Below, piece after piece: positions 1-11,140 of a DNA stretch of 64,000 bases. A model generated the notes under the pieces. The model was not told the DNA's origin. It saw nothing but the letters and a program-made list of their open reading frames with translations, and made no database searches. Positions within the stretch are counted from its first letter, which is position 1, and each line of letters opens with the position of its first letter. The stretch spans positions 9,424,001-9,488,000 of the forward strand of contig NC_087104.1 in NCBI RefSeq assembly GCF_963855985.1. The letters run 5' to 3'. The position numbers were made by a program, and so were the translations under genes. The DNA is from Ostrinia nubilalis (Eukaryota > Arthropoda > Insecta > Lepidoptera > Crambidae).

Positions 1-1187
1 TCTTTCTTATAAGAAAAACACTTTATTAGTTACAATCTAAAATAATGTTTTAGTTCTTATAGCGTTCTTTTTTATAATCAAAACTATATTTATATATGGC
101 AGCGGTCCCGAAATCTATAGATGAATTACTTTGTAAGCCCACCATTAGACATAGTTCATTTATGTATATTAACAATTTTTTTTTTATTGTTTCAGGTGAG
201 TTACGGAACTATATCATTAAGTACGTACTTACATCATAATTATTTACTAATGAAGGAGTGAAGACCGAGTTAAAAGTAAGTAGGTACATAAGGGTTACAC
301 TGGCTAAATTACATTTCTACAAAATAGAGATTTATTAAATGTTAATAATAAATAGTTGTTTAATATTTGATGGGTCAGTTTTAGCTATTAGAGAAACTAA
401 AGTAAACCAAGTTTTTTGGGCATAAATTTCACATATTAGTTAAGTAAATAAATTACCACTTGCAAAGCAGTCAAATCTGATAGTTTAAAACATAGTAACG
501 TATTAGGTATTGTTTAAATACTCGTATTTGGGTACGTTATAACTCCTAAAAAGCCTGTAATGTATAATATTAACGGTTTCTAAAGATAGTGTTATAAATC
601 CGCTTTATGACGCCATAAAATGTCGTTACCTCTAATGGCACATTTAGCTGCGTTTACATTAATGTGCTGCGTAGGTAATGCAAAACGCACACTGTAACCA
701 CATTATTTTGATATACAGCTTTAAACTGTATTAAAGCTATATAACCGACGCGGTTGTGGCTCTAATGTGACGCGTCCACCAGAAATTCCAAAGGTTCCAG
801 TAGAGTTCAGTCACCAGCAATTGGTTTTACTAAATGACAATTAATGAAACGGATTTTGGATTGAGATTAAATTCTTCTATTTATTGCAAGTTGACCAGCT
901 GCTAAAAAGAAAATGAACTAGACCATGCGAGCTAATATTTTATATAGCTACGAGTATCGTCACGTTTTACATTTAACACGTTTACGTTTTACAGTTTTAA
1001 CTTCTTTTTATTTATAGGTTGACTTTTTAAATATTGCATCAAAGTCTCCGGGTTTCCTAACTCCATTTCCAGGTTGCCAGTGCCTAATGGCCGTCACGAT
1101 ATGACATCAGTAAAAAGTTTGCATAGCTATACATCACCTACTCGTATATCTGTACATCGGATCGGCATTAACGTCCCCTCACGACCA
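1..1187. other. AT-rich spacer, nothing recognised
   Basis: I see no coding sequence, repeat family or RNA gene here. Reading frames are short and rich in stops on both strands. The sequence looks like ordinary insect intergenic or intronic DNA. Confidence 0.6.
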
Positions 1188-1305
1188 CCAAGTTAGGCAA
1201 TAAACTTAATAGCACCCACACACGCTTATCGGTCAAGATTATAGCTGCCTTCGACCCTCTTATAACGCTGATATATTGCTTTATTGGCAAATATCAATAT
1301 CGGAA
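1188..1305 (+). repeat. Diverged direct repeat, copy 1
   Basis: About 115 bp that recurs in the same orientation at about 1950-2063. Shared blocks include GGCAATAAAC, AATAGCACCCA and CAAATATCAATATCG. The copies differ by many substitutions and small gaps, so the duplication is old. The family is not recognised. It could be an old tandem duplication or two relics of one interspersed repeat. Confidence 0.6.
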
Positions 1306-1949
1306 TTGGTAATTTTTGTTTTACTTCTAAATCATCTCAAAAATTATTTAACTTACTTTATAAGCTTAGATTAATAAATCCTAGATGGAAATCTTCATAC
1401 AAACGCATCGTCAGAACTGAGGCAAAAATCTTATGCTATTACTGTCAAATCTTATGTCATTACTGTCAAAACGTTGTTAAAAATGTTTAAATTAAGGCGA
1501 TTTTCTCGAAATTTACAGGTTTTTTTCCACTTTCATCGTAATTAAATATTATTATGTATTTGTTATTTAATAAGAGATTTATTTAAAACAAAAAGTTTCA
1601 ATTTTCAAGTGGACCAGAATGGTCTACTAAAAGTTGCCTCACTTTTCGTGCGCTTCCTATCTATCTAGCCTTTATTTAATCTATGTTTATGAGCACATTT
1701 ACTTCAATTAAGTCTGATGTGACACTTGTAAAAAACTGTATTTATTCAGTTTGTTGATATTTATAGAGTCCTACATCACCTGACCTGACCACCACCATAC
1801 TTTCCGTCGAAGTGGAGACTAAATGACCTGATCACGATGACGTCATCTTGCATAAGGGCGATGACAAATCAATGGTACTAAATAATTTGGCCAAGACATA
1901 CTTGGCCTGTACTAACTACATTTTTCACAATGGCAGCACTCTCAAGCCC
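1306..1949. other. Spacer between the direct repeat copies
   Basis: AT-rich DNA with no supported gene. The short ACATCACCT block near 1770 also occurs near 1130, so the duplicated unit may be longer than the well-conserved core. Confidence 0.4.
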
Positions 1950-2063
1950 CCAAAGATTTCGGCAATAAACATAATAGCACCCATACATGTTTATCGGTCA
2001 GGATTATGGCGGGCGCCCCCTAATGCTGCTGATATATTACTTTATTTGTCAAATATCAATATC
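1950..2063 (+). repeat. Diverged direct repeat, copy 2
   Basis: Second copy of the unit at 1188-1305, offset by about 760 bp. Short open frames run through it in two overlapping frames, but none resembles a known protein and copy 1 is not open in the same frame. I treat it as non-coding. Confidence 0.6.
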
Positions 2064-2899
2064 GCCTGCGATAGCCGATATCGTTGAATATGGAATTACT
2101 CAGACAGCTCGGGAGACATCGAATTATGCGAGTACATTACTGTGTAGAGCTGTGGAATATTTTCTGAATAAGAGAGCTAGTAGAGAAATATGGGAAGGTC
2201 AATTATTCTAGAGGCACTAAAACACTAAAAAACAATTTTATATTGACAAATATGCCCAAATAATACTTTTAAATACATTTTGGAATATACTATGGAATAT
2301 ATCCTTTAATTATTATTTTTTTCCAGCAAATTACTGCAACAACAGTTGATACTTTTGGTCCTTGCGTTTTCTTTGAACATACGACCGCAATCTTTGGTAG
2401 ATTGTTGAAAACTTTATAGAACAGAATACTATATTTAACAGTAAACAAAGCTGATATCGCGACTATATTTGGAACATATTCCGATAATTAGTAGCCTGCA
2501 GTACCAAAACGTGACTATATTTGGGACATATTATTACGAGAATTTGTAGCAAAATAATCGTATTCACGGTACGTCACAGGTTAATTATGAATCAAGACCC
2601 ACAATCGTCGAGTCGCAACTCAAATGTGTCATAATTAGGACGCTTCGCACTAAATCCCGGGATTCCACGTTTGTAGGAGCGTTTGTATCCCGGGGATTCA
2701 TTTTAATTTCCGACATTTTCTATTACGGTCAAATACAAACGTTTTCGAAATTTTCACAAATTGTAATTTCAAATTAAACACGCACGAAAATTTGTTTAGA
2801 AAAATAGTCACAAAAAGGAAAACTTTTGATAACAGTTAGTAAAATAAAATTCCAATAGCTTGTAAGTCATACCTACATAATATCACCCCTTAACTAAGA
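2064..2899. other. Spacer, nothing recognised
   Basis: AT-rich DNA without a supported gene. A short imperfect CCCGGGATTC repeat sits at about 2655-2700. Confidence 0.5.
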
Positions 2900-3145
2900 T
2901 GTAACATAAGATGGCGTTGTAATTGTTTGTCTGAATGCACGATAGTCTCAAGCCCTATTAAAATAATTAAAAAATTCTCATAAAACTCATTAATTTTTGC
3001 AAATAGGCTTTTAAAAAGCACCATTAAATGTCCCAGTATTAACCCTACCACTGCTTCGGGACAAAAATGGGCCAGTGCTGAGAAGAAGCACCGCAAGAAA
3101 CTCAGTCACTATTGTCAGCCAGTATATTGTATTGTATAGGAGGCC
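2900..3145 (-). mobile_element. LINE 3'-end fragment (CR1/jockey-type 3' region)
   Basis: The stretch CCAGTGCTGAGAAGAAGC, followed by a CCGCAA(G/C)AAACTCAGTCAC block, recurs at 46225-46265, and the CTACCACTGCTTCGGGAC block has relatives near 35275 and 38290. This pattern of many 3'-anchored, 5'-truncated copies is typical of non-LTR retrotransposon 3' regions in Lepidoptera. The 68-codon frame inside (2890-3096, minus) is part of this repeat and is not a host gene. Family assignment is by pattern only. Confidence 0.5.
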
Positions 3146-3545
3146 AGTATTCAGCAGTTGCTGAAGACCTGAAAAACAAATAAACTTCTCCTTGCTACAT
3201 ATTACTAAAACGCATCCTACTTTTTTAAATGCCTACCATATCAAAGTAAACTATCTTCAACCAATCATTATATCGTACCTATCGATGCAATGTTGATTCT
3301 AATCACCATTACACATTACTGTACTTTACTTAATGATAAACATACAATATTAGCATAGTAATGATCGACTCGTTAACCATAGACAACATAACAGACTGCA
3401 CTTGCATTGTGGTTTAGACTTGGGTTGATTGAGTCAATAGTTAGTAATGTTGATTATGGTTACTTGCAATTAACTAAGATAAACACTGACATAATATCAT
3501 TATTTATTGAAGCTTTTTGAACGCAAGGTAATTGAGGATTCCGGG
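3146..3545. other. Spacer, nothing recognised
   Basis: Unique-looking AT-rich sequence with no gene signal. Confidence 0.5.
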
Positions 3546-3640
3546 TGAAGCTCGCTTCCACCTTCGGCCTGATCATCACTTACCATTAGGTGAGATACAG
3601 GCCAAGAGCTCCCTCGTTGTGGATAAAAAAAATACAAGTG
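3546..3640 (+). mobile_element. Interspersed repeat fragment (LINE 3' end type)
   Basis: It contains the phrase GCCTGATCATCACTTACCAT then AGGTGAGATACAGGCC, ending in a short A-run (GGATAAAAAAAATAC). This looks like the 3' end of a common lepidopteran retroelement. Related wording (GCAATCACC..GTTAAGTGAAATGCAGTC) occurs at about 11675-11720 and 12565-12600. Only the 3' end is present. The open frame that spans it (3532-3885) is not a recognisable protein. Confidence 0.45.
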
Positions 3641-4184
3641 GCGGATTTAATGCCGGGTGGGATTCTCTGCCAGTCAACCAGAAGTCAAGCAGAAAGATTT
3701 ATAAATCATCATTAATTAGATATATTATTATGTCCTCAATACGAAGATTTAAAATCTATGAATGTATGTATACCTACATTAAAACATACATGGATGATTG
3801 TGAATTCATCGTGAGTACCTACTTACTTGATCATGACTTTTTTTATAGATTTTTATTTAGTCTACTCGACTTTTCTAGAAACTAAACATGCTGTTATAGC
3901 AACGAATTCCATCACAAACTAAATAAATAAGTGAGACTTATAAGGTTAAAATCATAAAATTAGGATTGCCAATATTATATTAATCACATTTAATTACCAC
4001 AAAGTCCTGAATGAAATGGATAACATATTATTTACCTAGAAAGGGTCTTTCTAAATTGAATCATTTCAGTGGTCTAGGTAACCAAAATACTGTGGGTAGA
4101 CATAGAGACCTCTGTACTAAATTGGATTTCAAACCCTTACTAATGATATCTAAAATGTTTTTAAAACTCCTATCGTGATAAGGC
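3641..4184. other. Spacer, nothing recognised
   Basis: No gene or repeat signal beyond simple AT-richness. Confidence 0.5.
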
Positions 4185-4187
4185 TTA

Positions 4188-4329
4188 CGCTCGTATTCAC
4201 AAACGATGCTTGCTTAAGTAAAGCAATCGAACGCACAGCGTTGAATAGAGCTCTGTGATTGGTTCGTGTGTCACCCTGTGCGTCCACGCGCACTGTGAGT
4301 CCTCATAGTAATGCTTGTGAATACGGGCG
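4188..4329 (+). mobile_element. MITE family B, copy 1 (PIF/Harbinger-type)
   Basis: A 142-bp non-autonomous DNA element with imperfect terminal inverted repeats (CGCTCGTATTCACAAAC at the left, and the complement of GTGAATACGGGCG at the right). It is flanked by the 3-bp duplication TTA at 4185-4187 and 4330-4332. Copies at 22272-22409 and 42947-43079 share the interior (CAATCACAGAGCTC read in one orientation) and are also flanked by TAA or TTA. A TWA target duplication is characteristic of PIF/Harbinger. It has no coding capacity. Confidence 0.85.
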
Positions 4330-4470
4330 TTAATATACCAAGTTGGTATTTTAGTAAAGGTGACAATTATTAAAGTAAAAACAAGGAAGAAAATACAAAC
4401 TACCTAATCACATCGTAATACATTGTAATTAGTTACGTACCTTAGTTTTAGTAATATCGCTAAAAGTCCA

Positions 4471-4631
4471 TCCCACCAAAAACATTCTGTAAAAAACTAG
4501 CCAAGTCTCGACGGAGCTGCTTGTTTATCTCTAAAAAGTAATGAAATCTAGACAAAGTCGTGCCAAGTCTATGGTTCCTTACTGCGATTTCTTTATTATT
4601 ATAGTTAATGTTGTGTGACTTGGCCGTTGAA
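4471..4631 (+). repeat. Foldback 1, left arm (161 bp)
   Basis: This arm is the exact reverse complement of 4787-4947 as far as I can read it base by base. Together they make a perfect inverted repeat with a 155-bp spacer. Transcription through both arms would give a long RNA hairpin. The outer flanks do not match each other, so there is no sign of a transposon target duplication. Perfect identity implies very recent formation or gene conversion, or an assembly artefact. Confidence 0.9.
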
Positions 4632-4764
4632 GGGTGACAAAACCAGGTGCTCCATGACACCATTGCACCAATCTGTCGCCAGAACCGCTACCCATTGACG
4701 ATGGAAAATTGCCACTTGGAAAACGTTGATTCAACAATAACCAGTCAATTGTAGGTTCAGTAAA
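4630..4764 (-). pseudogene. LanC-like protein (LANCL) fragment, one exon or exon piece
   Basis: Read on the minus strand, this gives 45 uninterrupted codons containing TIDWLL, FPSGNFPSS and DRLVQWCHGAPGF. The combination of VDWLL..Q.PSGNFP with D.LV.WCHGAPG is the signature of eukaryotic LanC-like proteins (LANCL1-3). The Cys of WCHG is one of the zinc ligands of the family's alpha-toroid enzymes, which act on glutathione or dehydroamino-acid-modified proteins. The family is about 400 residues long, so about 11 percent is present. The frame runs on into the left arm of the foldback for 16 non-family codons before a TAA. A possible acceptor CAG lies at 4766-4768, but no convincing donor follows GAPGFVTL. 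The second conserved CHG motif and all other exons were not found in the window. It is either one exon of a gene with long introns or an orphan fragment; I lean to the latter. Confidence 0.78.
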
Positions 4765-4786
4765 GCTGCGTATTTATAATGTATGG

Positions 4787-4947
4787 TTCAACGGCCAAGT
4801 CACACAACATTAACTATAATAATAAAGAAATCGCAGTAAGGAACCATAGACTTGGCACGACTTTGTCTAGATTTCATTACTTTTTAGAGATAAACAAGCA
4901 GCTCCGTCGAGACTTGGCTAGTTTTTTACAGAATGTTTTTGGTGGGA
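4787..4947 (-). repeat. Foldback 1, right arm (161 bp)
   Basis: Exact inverted copy of 4471-4631. Short frames in both arms encode the same unrecognised peptide because the arms are identical. I do not regard them as genes. Confidence 0.9.
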
Positions 4948-6756
4948 TTTCACTTCTTTTTGTAGAACGTGGCAAAATTATTTAACGTCGTCGTTTTATC
5001 GACATTTTTTTACGATATTAAACACAAATAAACTCAACGACCTTTAAAATGGACAACGAATCAGAATTGTTTTAATAACATAACCTAAGCGAACCTAACA
5101 ATATAATAAACGAAGTCAACGAAATGCAAATTACACAACATTCAACTTAATCGACGGGGGGCTCTAGAAAGGAAAAAAATATGGACACCGCTTGCTAGTA
5201 CTAGCGCCATCTAGCGGTGAGCGATACAGGCGAACACCACGGTGCCGGAGACGTATTAATTATGAATGTGGTTACTCCAGATCTTCGATTTTCCTAGTTT
5301 TTATAGTTTTCCCTTTATGTGGCCATTAAACCCTAACTCTGTGCCAAAGGACATTGTCAGAAACCGCCTCAGATTCCTGGGCACAGCAGTAAAGTATCAA
5401 AATTAATCTCTTACTTTTTGAATACTTAAATATTAATTAGATTGTAACGGACACTTGAGGATTAGAAAATGAAATAATAAAAGTCTTTTATATGTAGATA
5501 TTCCATAATACTATGACGACATCCGGACATTTTAGGGCGTGGCCTGCTCCATATCCTATGAAGTTCCATAATTTGTGTCGATAAAATCTATGTAAAATCG
5601 GCACAAGGCAATGCCGTACTTCATTGTTAGGAATCCATGTAATAGTGATGTTGACTGCGGTCATCATAGACAATAAGATACCGATCTTGTAAATAAAATA
5701 AATCGTCCAAATTGCTACAGTATGACTAGATTTTAATTAAAAGTTAAAAATATATTGCACGATACTACAAGAAGCTATCTAATGTGTCCAACTGGTCTAA
5801 AAGGTCATGAATAAAATAAAAAGAATTGTGATCATAATACTGATATTGACAATGACAACAATATGGGATCATCTTTAATATATCTGTAACAGTTTCAAAA
5901 TCCGATGAAAAATCCAATGCCGCTTAAAGTGAGAGAAATGTCTAAAGTTCTAATAGAATTGAAAGTTTTATTCGCTCAAAATGCTTATAACTATAATTGG
6001 TAATACATTTCAAATATTAAGTACCTTTATAATGTATCGATAGAACCAAAATGATGTCCTCTCAGCTTGGAAAGGGAAAACCCAGGATTGGGGGAGCGCT
6101 CCAGGCAATTTTCAGAACATTTCATAGGTGGTAGTAAATAATATTTATTTTATTATTAAAATTGAATATTTTGATATTGATAAAATTGAATATATCTTTC
6201 GATTCAAATACCGAATATTTTTCAATCGATAATAATTATCGAGAATTGTTAATAATATTCAATTAAAAGTTGTTCAATCCCTAGTCATGCATAGACTAAG
6301 ACGGTAACCATGGAGATAGTTAGTTTGGTAAGTCACGTGTTAAATGTCAAGAGTGGAAAGTAAACATAGGACTCATGTTATTTATTTACGTGCAAAATGT
6401 AAGTAAGTAAATCATAAAAGTGGAACGCCGAGCTATTTCCAAAACCCGTCCAATATTATAATACAATTTGGCTGCGACAACTACAATACAGAACATCTCC
6501 CAAATCGATGTGCATAAAATAATATAATACAATACTAGTAAGTAAGAGGTTATGATAACAATATTGCTATCAATAAGTTTATAGAATTGGTCCGCCAGGA
6601 ATAATTGTTCTTACATAAAGATTTGTGTCATTTAGAACCTAGAAAGTATTTTTTCGGCACTGTTGATCTAACGGCGAACAATGTATGGAGAACGAACATT
6701 GTCCTTTCAGCTCTCTGAGTTTATGGGAAGTACTAGTTCTATTTTGATGATCATCA
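4948..6756. other. Spacer, mostly unrecognised
   Basis: No supported gene. At 5158-5260 there is a more GC-rich stretch around GCGCCATCTAGCGG, a word common in insect repeats. At 6120-6285 an AT-rich stretch ends in TTGTTCAATCCCTAG, which resembles one end of a hAT-type MITE, but I could not find the matching left end. Confidence 0.4.
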
Positions 6757-7025
6757 GTGAGTGAGTGAGTGAGTGTCGTAAATGCGAAACTTTGCTTTCG
6801 CTTAACTTCGGAACTAAATGACCTACAGACTTGAAATTTTGGATTTAAAGTATGTGATTATAGCTTACTAGATGACGAAAATTTCTGCGTTCTGGTCTTA
6901 TCCAGAGGTTCTCAAATAGGGGCCTGAAAATGCGGCGAAATGGTTCCAGTAAAGGATGGTACGGCAGTGTTTGCTTCGCGCTCGACTTGGCGGGGGCACT
7001 GCCGTGCCCCCAGATTTCAAAATTA
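6757..7025. repeat. Candidate interspersed repeat starting with a (TGAG)n tract
   Basis: Begins with GTGAGTGAGTGAGTGAGTG (6759-6776) and ends in a GC-rich hairpin-like block near 6990-7015 in which GGGGGCACTGCCGTGCCCCC is self-complementary. A simple tract joined to a structured block suggests a retroelement or MITE relic, but no second copy is in the window, so this is tentative. Confidence 0.3.
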
Positions 7026-7235
7026 ACTCTAATCATATTTTCGTTGGCGAAACATAATATCATTAGTTTGTTTGTACAAATATATTAGAAATTATACTTA
7101 ATTTACTAAGTAATCAGATTGCATGTCATATTACGGTCAGACACGTTTCCAAATCCAATGCCAAAATGTAATTACTCGAATTATAATTTAGTAAAGTAAT
7201 ATTATTCATAGATTGTGAGATAAGAAGTAATCTAC

Positions 7236-7278
7236 TTCGGATTACTTTTAGGCAAGTATCGTTTGTGAATACGGGTGT
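7236..7278 (+). mobile_element. MITE family B, solo right end (relic)
   Basis: GTTTGTGAATACGGGTGTTA matches the right terminus of family B followed by its TTA target site. The rest of the element is missing or diverged beyond recognition. Confidence 0.6.
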
Positions 7279-7386
7279 TATTTGCATTTGCCCTCAGCAA
7301 GACTCGACGGATTGAATACGCTAGACCAGCGGTTGAATTTCGTAGTTTAACTACAGATTATTATCATAGTCAGCATTAAATTCTAA

Positions 7387-7504
7387 GGCTGGGTTGCACC
7401 ATCTTACTTTAACTTTGACAAACGTCAAAAATCTGTCAAATTCCATACAAAAAGCACCGGTTATCGTTAAAGTTACGGTCAAAGCTAGGTGGTGCAACTC
7501 AGAC
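7387..7504 (+). mobile_element. MITE family A, copy 1 (PIF/Harbinger-type)
   Basis: A 118-bp near-palindromic element with termini GGCTGGGTTGCACCA and TGGTGCAACTCAGAC, flanked by TAA at 7384-7386 and 7505-7507. The interior carries CTTTGACAAACGTCAAAAA on one side and CGTTAAAGTTACGGTCAAAG on the other, joined by CACCGGTTATC. Six copies lie in this window, each full copy bounded by TAA or TTA. The single-stranded form would fold into one hairpin. It has no coding capacity. Confidence 0.9.
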
Positions 7505-7507
7505 TAA

Positions 7508-8882
7508 GACTTAAAACAACTAACATTTTGACAAAATGTGTTGAGCTTTTCCATTCATTTCTGAAAAACGAAAATTAAAACATTTCGATGCCAAGAACAA
7601 AGTTACACGAGTAAATACGTATGTATAATATTTAACATAATTCAGTACGCTATCTGCAACATAAATAGATTGAAGATATTAGGCAGTCTTGAATCTCTGC
7701 CCAACTTTTTTCATAAAGAACCTAGACTCATATGAAGTCGTAAAATATTGAGTTATGTTGCTAGAAAAGTTATGTAATATGTGCTGTGAGAGATTTTGGT
7801 AAATAAAGAGACCTACATGAGAGGATTAATGTAGACGTTTTTTAACTACTAATATTTTGTTAATAATGAGGGTTAAAGTTGTAAAAGTCATTTATTTCCC
7901 GCTAAGAGCCAAACAACAAGCAAGCGCAAATTGTAATTAAAAAAATTATAATATTAAACTTGTTTTAAAAAAGCGCTTAAGAATTAGGTAGAATCAACCC
8001 TTTTCGTTTGATCAACTATAAAAATTACACCCTATATACTGTATAGGAATTAATTTCGTCTACAAGCCATCGTTGCAGTTCAGACGGCCACTAACCTAAA
8101 TTAGCATAATATCATGCGCAGCTAATTTATCGCAGCCAATATCGACCACACCTGCACATCACTATATTACACTTTGACATTGTTAACCAAAGTCCACTTT
8201 GGGTCTACAAATTGCTGACACCAATAAAAAGGTAGCCATATCCCAAATGTACTCGGAAGAATTTTTATTTCTATTTTAATGTGAGCACATTTTTATGGGC
8301 TCCGGCTAGATTCGATATCGCTATCGTCTGTATCATTTAGATTAAGAATAAGTTTTCTTATTTAAATAACTAAGCAGGTATTTGGCCGCACTCGCTTTAT
8401 AATTTTACGTTAAAAATCTACATTGAGAAAAGAAAACCATCCAGACCCAGTTGTTTCAGCTAATATTTTATGTAGTTTTTCATCAAAGAACGTATCAAGG
8501 AAAACATGTCAAAGCATAACTAGATAAATCGTAAGTATGAATATGCGAGTATTATTGTCAGAAAAAATACTAGCACTTGAAAAGTTATCTATAAAACTCT
8601 GTGAAGAGTTAAACCAAATGAGAAATTCAAAAAGCAAACTGTACGTTTTTTGAAAACTAATATTCGTTCAAGTGATACCATCTCGATCGAAACTTTTTTC
8701 GCTTTCCAGAATCACATGAAATGTTTTCTGCTGCGAATGCAAAGACAGCATTTCAGAGGATAGGACTCTTATAGAGTTCGCTTTATTCTCATTATTTAAA
8801 TAAAAAGCGACAGATAATCCAAATTGGAGAGAGTCAGCGGTCAGTAAATACTTATTAGGCATCACAAACTAAATCGGCATCA
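7508..8882. other. Spacer, nothing recognised
   Basis: AT-rich DNA with no supported gene. A short stretch near 8370-8395 resembles the start of the LINE relics seen at 11649 and 12539. Confidence 0.45.
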
Positions 8883-8885
8883 TAA

Positions 8886-9055
8886 GAGCCAAAGCACACG
8901 ATGCGTTGCGGCAACGGTGCGACGCCGGAGCGGTGTCGCTGCGTCCTCTTACATAGAAATATCTGTGGCGGGCACACGAGCGGTGCGGCACCGCGTCGCG
9001 CGATACGGCGAAATCTTTGCGGTGCGGCGCCGCAACGCATCGTGTGCTCTGGCTC
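8886..9055 (+). mobile_element. MITE family D, GC-rich palindromic element
   Basis: A 170-bp element whose ends are inverted copies (GAGCCAAAGCACACGATGCG at the left, and the complement of CGCATCGTGTGCTCTGGCTC at the right). It is flanked by TAA at 8883-8885 and 9056-9058. It is much more GC-rich than its surroundings, which is why long open frames appear on both strands (8855-9170). These frames are a composition effect, not genes. The TAA duplication suggests a Harbinger-type origin. Confidence 0.8.
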
Positions 9056-9059
9056 TAAA

Positions 9060-9940
9060 ACCAGAGATGCGAAATCGAACCGCAGTTGCACTGGAAATAA
9101 TCCAATCCGAACCGCGGTGTCATTTCGAACTAACAAACTAGAAATTTTCAAGTCGATATTTCCAACTTGATTCCTGGAAAAACGAGCAGAGGAAAATTCG
9201 CCGACTTGTTACTCCATCGACGGTTTTCTTATTGTGGAAACTTATGGGGCACGCTCTCACTGGGAGGCTGTGGTTTGGTCATTTATAGCAAATAGTCATA
9301 ATTAATTTAAATATTGGAAAACATTAACAAAACTGAACGACGATTTAGTTTATTTATTTTACTTTATTCGGAAAACAAACAGTGTTTTATAACTTATGAA
9401 ATATGCGTTTTTTTTTCATTTATCTGTTCATATTATATAGGCGATATAGGCGATAACATTTAGTTCGTTGCTGTATTTCTTTTAAGTTTCATTAGTATGT
9501 TGAAAATATCCCAAATGTAAGAAGTACATACCTATTTACTCGTATTTATTTAATTACTGTCATGAGATAGGTACAGCAAAACAAATTGATAAAACTATAA
9601 AAATGACTGGTTTATTGCTATTACAATTAATATTACAAAGCATAGCAAATACAGTGAAAATATTCTTATGAAACTGAATATTACGTGGAACTTGGCGTCC
9701 CAGTGCGACTTGGCCAAAGCAGTCTCGAACGGGCCAAGAGTGACACTTGTTTTTTTTTACTTTTACGTTGTTAGCCGCGATCAGACGTTAAGTTGAGGTT
9801 ATTAGTTTGTTTAGGCTCCAAGGTGCGCTGAGTAAATTTCCGTTTCAATTTGCCTTACTTAGATCTCTGGGTACCCTAAACAGATTAATCTTTCCCAGCT
9901 TTTGCTGTGTATCAACGCGGTAATAAATTGATAGAGTAAG
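9060..9940. other. Spacer, nothing recognised
   Basis: No supported gene or repeat. Confidence 0.5.
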
Positions 9941-9943
9941 TAA

Positions 9944-10061
9944 TGCCCGTTTTCAGCAACAATACCTATTTTTTAAACGACCCCTATGTTAACAAATAAC
10001 AGGATTTTTGTTAGGTATATAGAGGTCACTTAAAATTAGGGATTGATGGTGAAAACGGGCA
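9944..10061 (+). mobile_element. MITE family C, copy 1 (Harbinger-type)
   Basis: A 118-bp palindromic element with termini TGCCCGTTTTC and GAAAACGGGCA, flanked by TAA at 9941-9943 and 10062-10064. The interior has inverted CCCCTATGTTAAC and ATTAGGGATTGATGGTG blocks. A second, split copy occupies 27479-28832. Confidence 0.85.
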
Positions 10062-10064
10062 TAA

Positions 10065-10995
10065 GAAAATCTTTTAGGAATTTAAGGTTATATCAATCTG
10101 TTATAAATTTCATCTGTGAATGTGTCTCAGTACCAATTCTTAAACACCAATTCACATCAATTATAGGTTTACTTATATCACTACACTAGTTGTGTTTGCG
10201 TCTTTATGCACGTGAAAATATAGCTTGAATACTTTTTTCCATTTATGCAACATTTTTCATTGGATCTCGGCTCCTATTGGCACAAAATACATAATATTAG
10301 CACTATTGCTGTTGGTCAAAGTGTAATGTTTTATAGCCTATAATAAGTATAGCCTTCCTTGATAAAATCCAACGCAAATATTTTAAGTATGTTCAATTCG
10401 AACCAGCTAGTTCCAGAGATTATCGCGTTCAACCAAGCAAATAAACTCATAACTTTTACAATAAAGATTACAAAGACGGCTTCGTATCAATATTATTCGG
10501 CTTTGTAAGAAAACCTCGATTCTTTTGACCCGAACTATACAGAATAGTACCGTCTCCAATACATTTGCTTAACTGATTAGACCCTGGAATTATTTCGAAC
10601 AACATTAGTCTAAGTTCGCCTTTGTTGGGCAACATTTACAATTCCATACAAACCGAAACTCGTGTGGATGCTACAATAATAATTATCTGCTGGAATCCAA
10701 TTGTTCTGTTGGCAATAAAGCATGAGTTATTGAATTGGTCGGTGTTTCGGTTAAATATTCAACATTTCTATAAAGTAATTTGGTATGTGCAAGATTTCAC
10801 TCGAAACTGATAATATGAATCTCTATTGAAATATTTAGAGTCATAACTACTCTGGAGATTTTGCATTAAAATTTTCATTAAGATGCTACTAATGATCTTG
10901 CAACTTAGCACTCATTCTTGTGCATACCTATAGTTTTGGACGTACCTACTTACTATCATACATGTTTGAAGGAAAATGTAATCTATTACAAGTCA
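10065..10995. other. Spacer, nothing recognised
   Basis: AT-rich DNA without supported genes. Confidence 0.5.
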
Positions 10996-11140
10996 TCATC
11001 ATCATCATCATCATCTCGGCCATAGGACGTCCACTGCTGAACATTGGCTTCCCCAATGCTTTCCATGTTGCCCGGTTGGTAGCGGCCAGCGCATTCCTGC
11101 TACCTTTAGGATGTCGTCGGTCCACCTTGTGGGTGGCTAT
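10996..11140 (-). mobile_element. RTE-type LINE 3' end, tail-truncated copy
   Basis: On the minus strand the sequence encodes the end of an RTE-style ORF2. A stretch like RWTDD is followed by a tryptophan-rich end (QQWTSYG), and then the element runs into an (ATG)n tail, visible as (ATC)n at 10996-11016 on the plus strand. It matches the longer copy at 54509-54874 with small deletions. The frames on both strands here are this repeat. Confidence 0.8.

Noticed and set aside
4460..4985. Two identical 50-residue peptides (containing TAKSHNINYNNKEIAVRN) as a duplicated gene
   Set aside because: They are identical only because the two arms of foldback 1 are inverted copies. No start context or known domain.
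6120..6285. A complete hAT MITE ending at CAATCCCTAG
   Set aside because: Only one end is convincing; no matching left terminus or 8-bp duplication was found.
8855..9170. Overlapping frames of 74-98 codons on both strands
   Set aside because: They coincide with the GC-rich MITE D, where stop codons are rare by composition.
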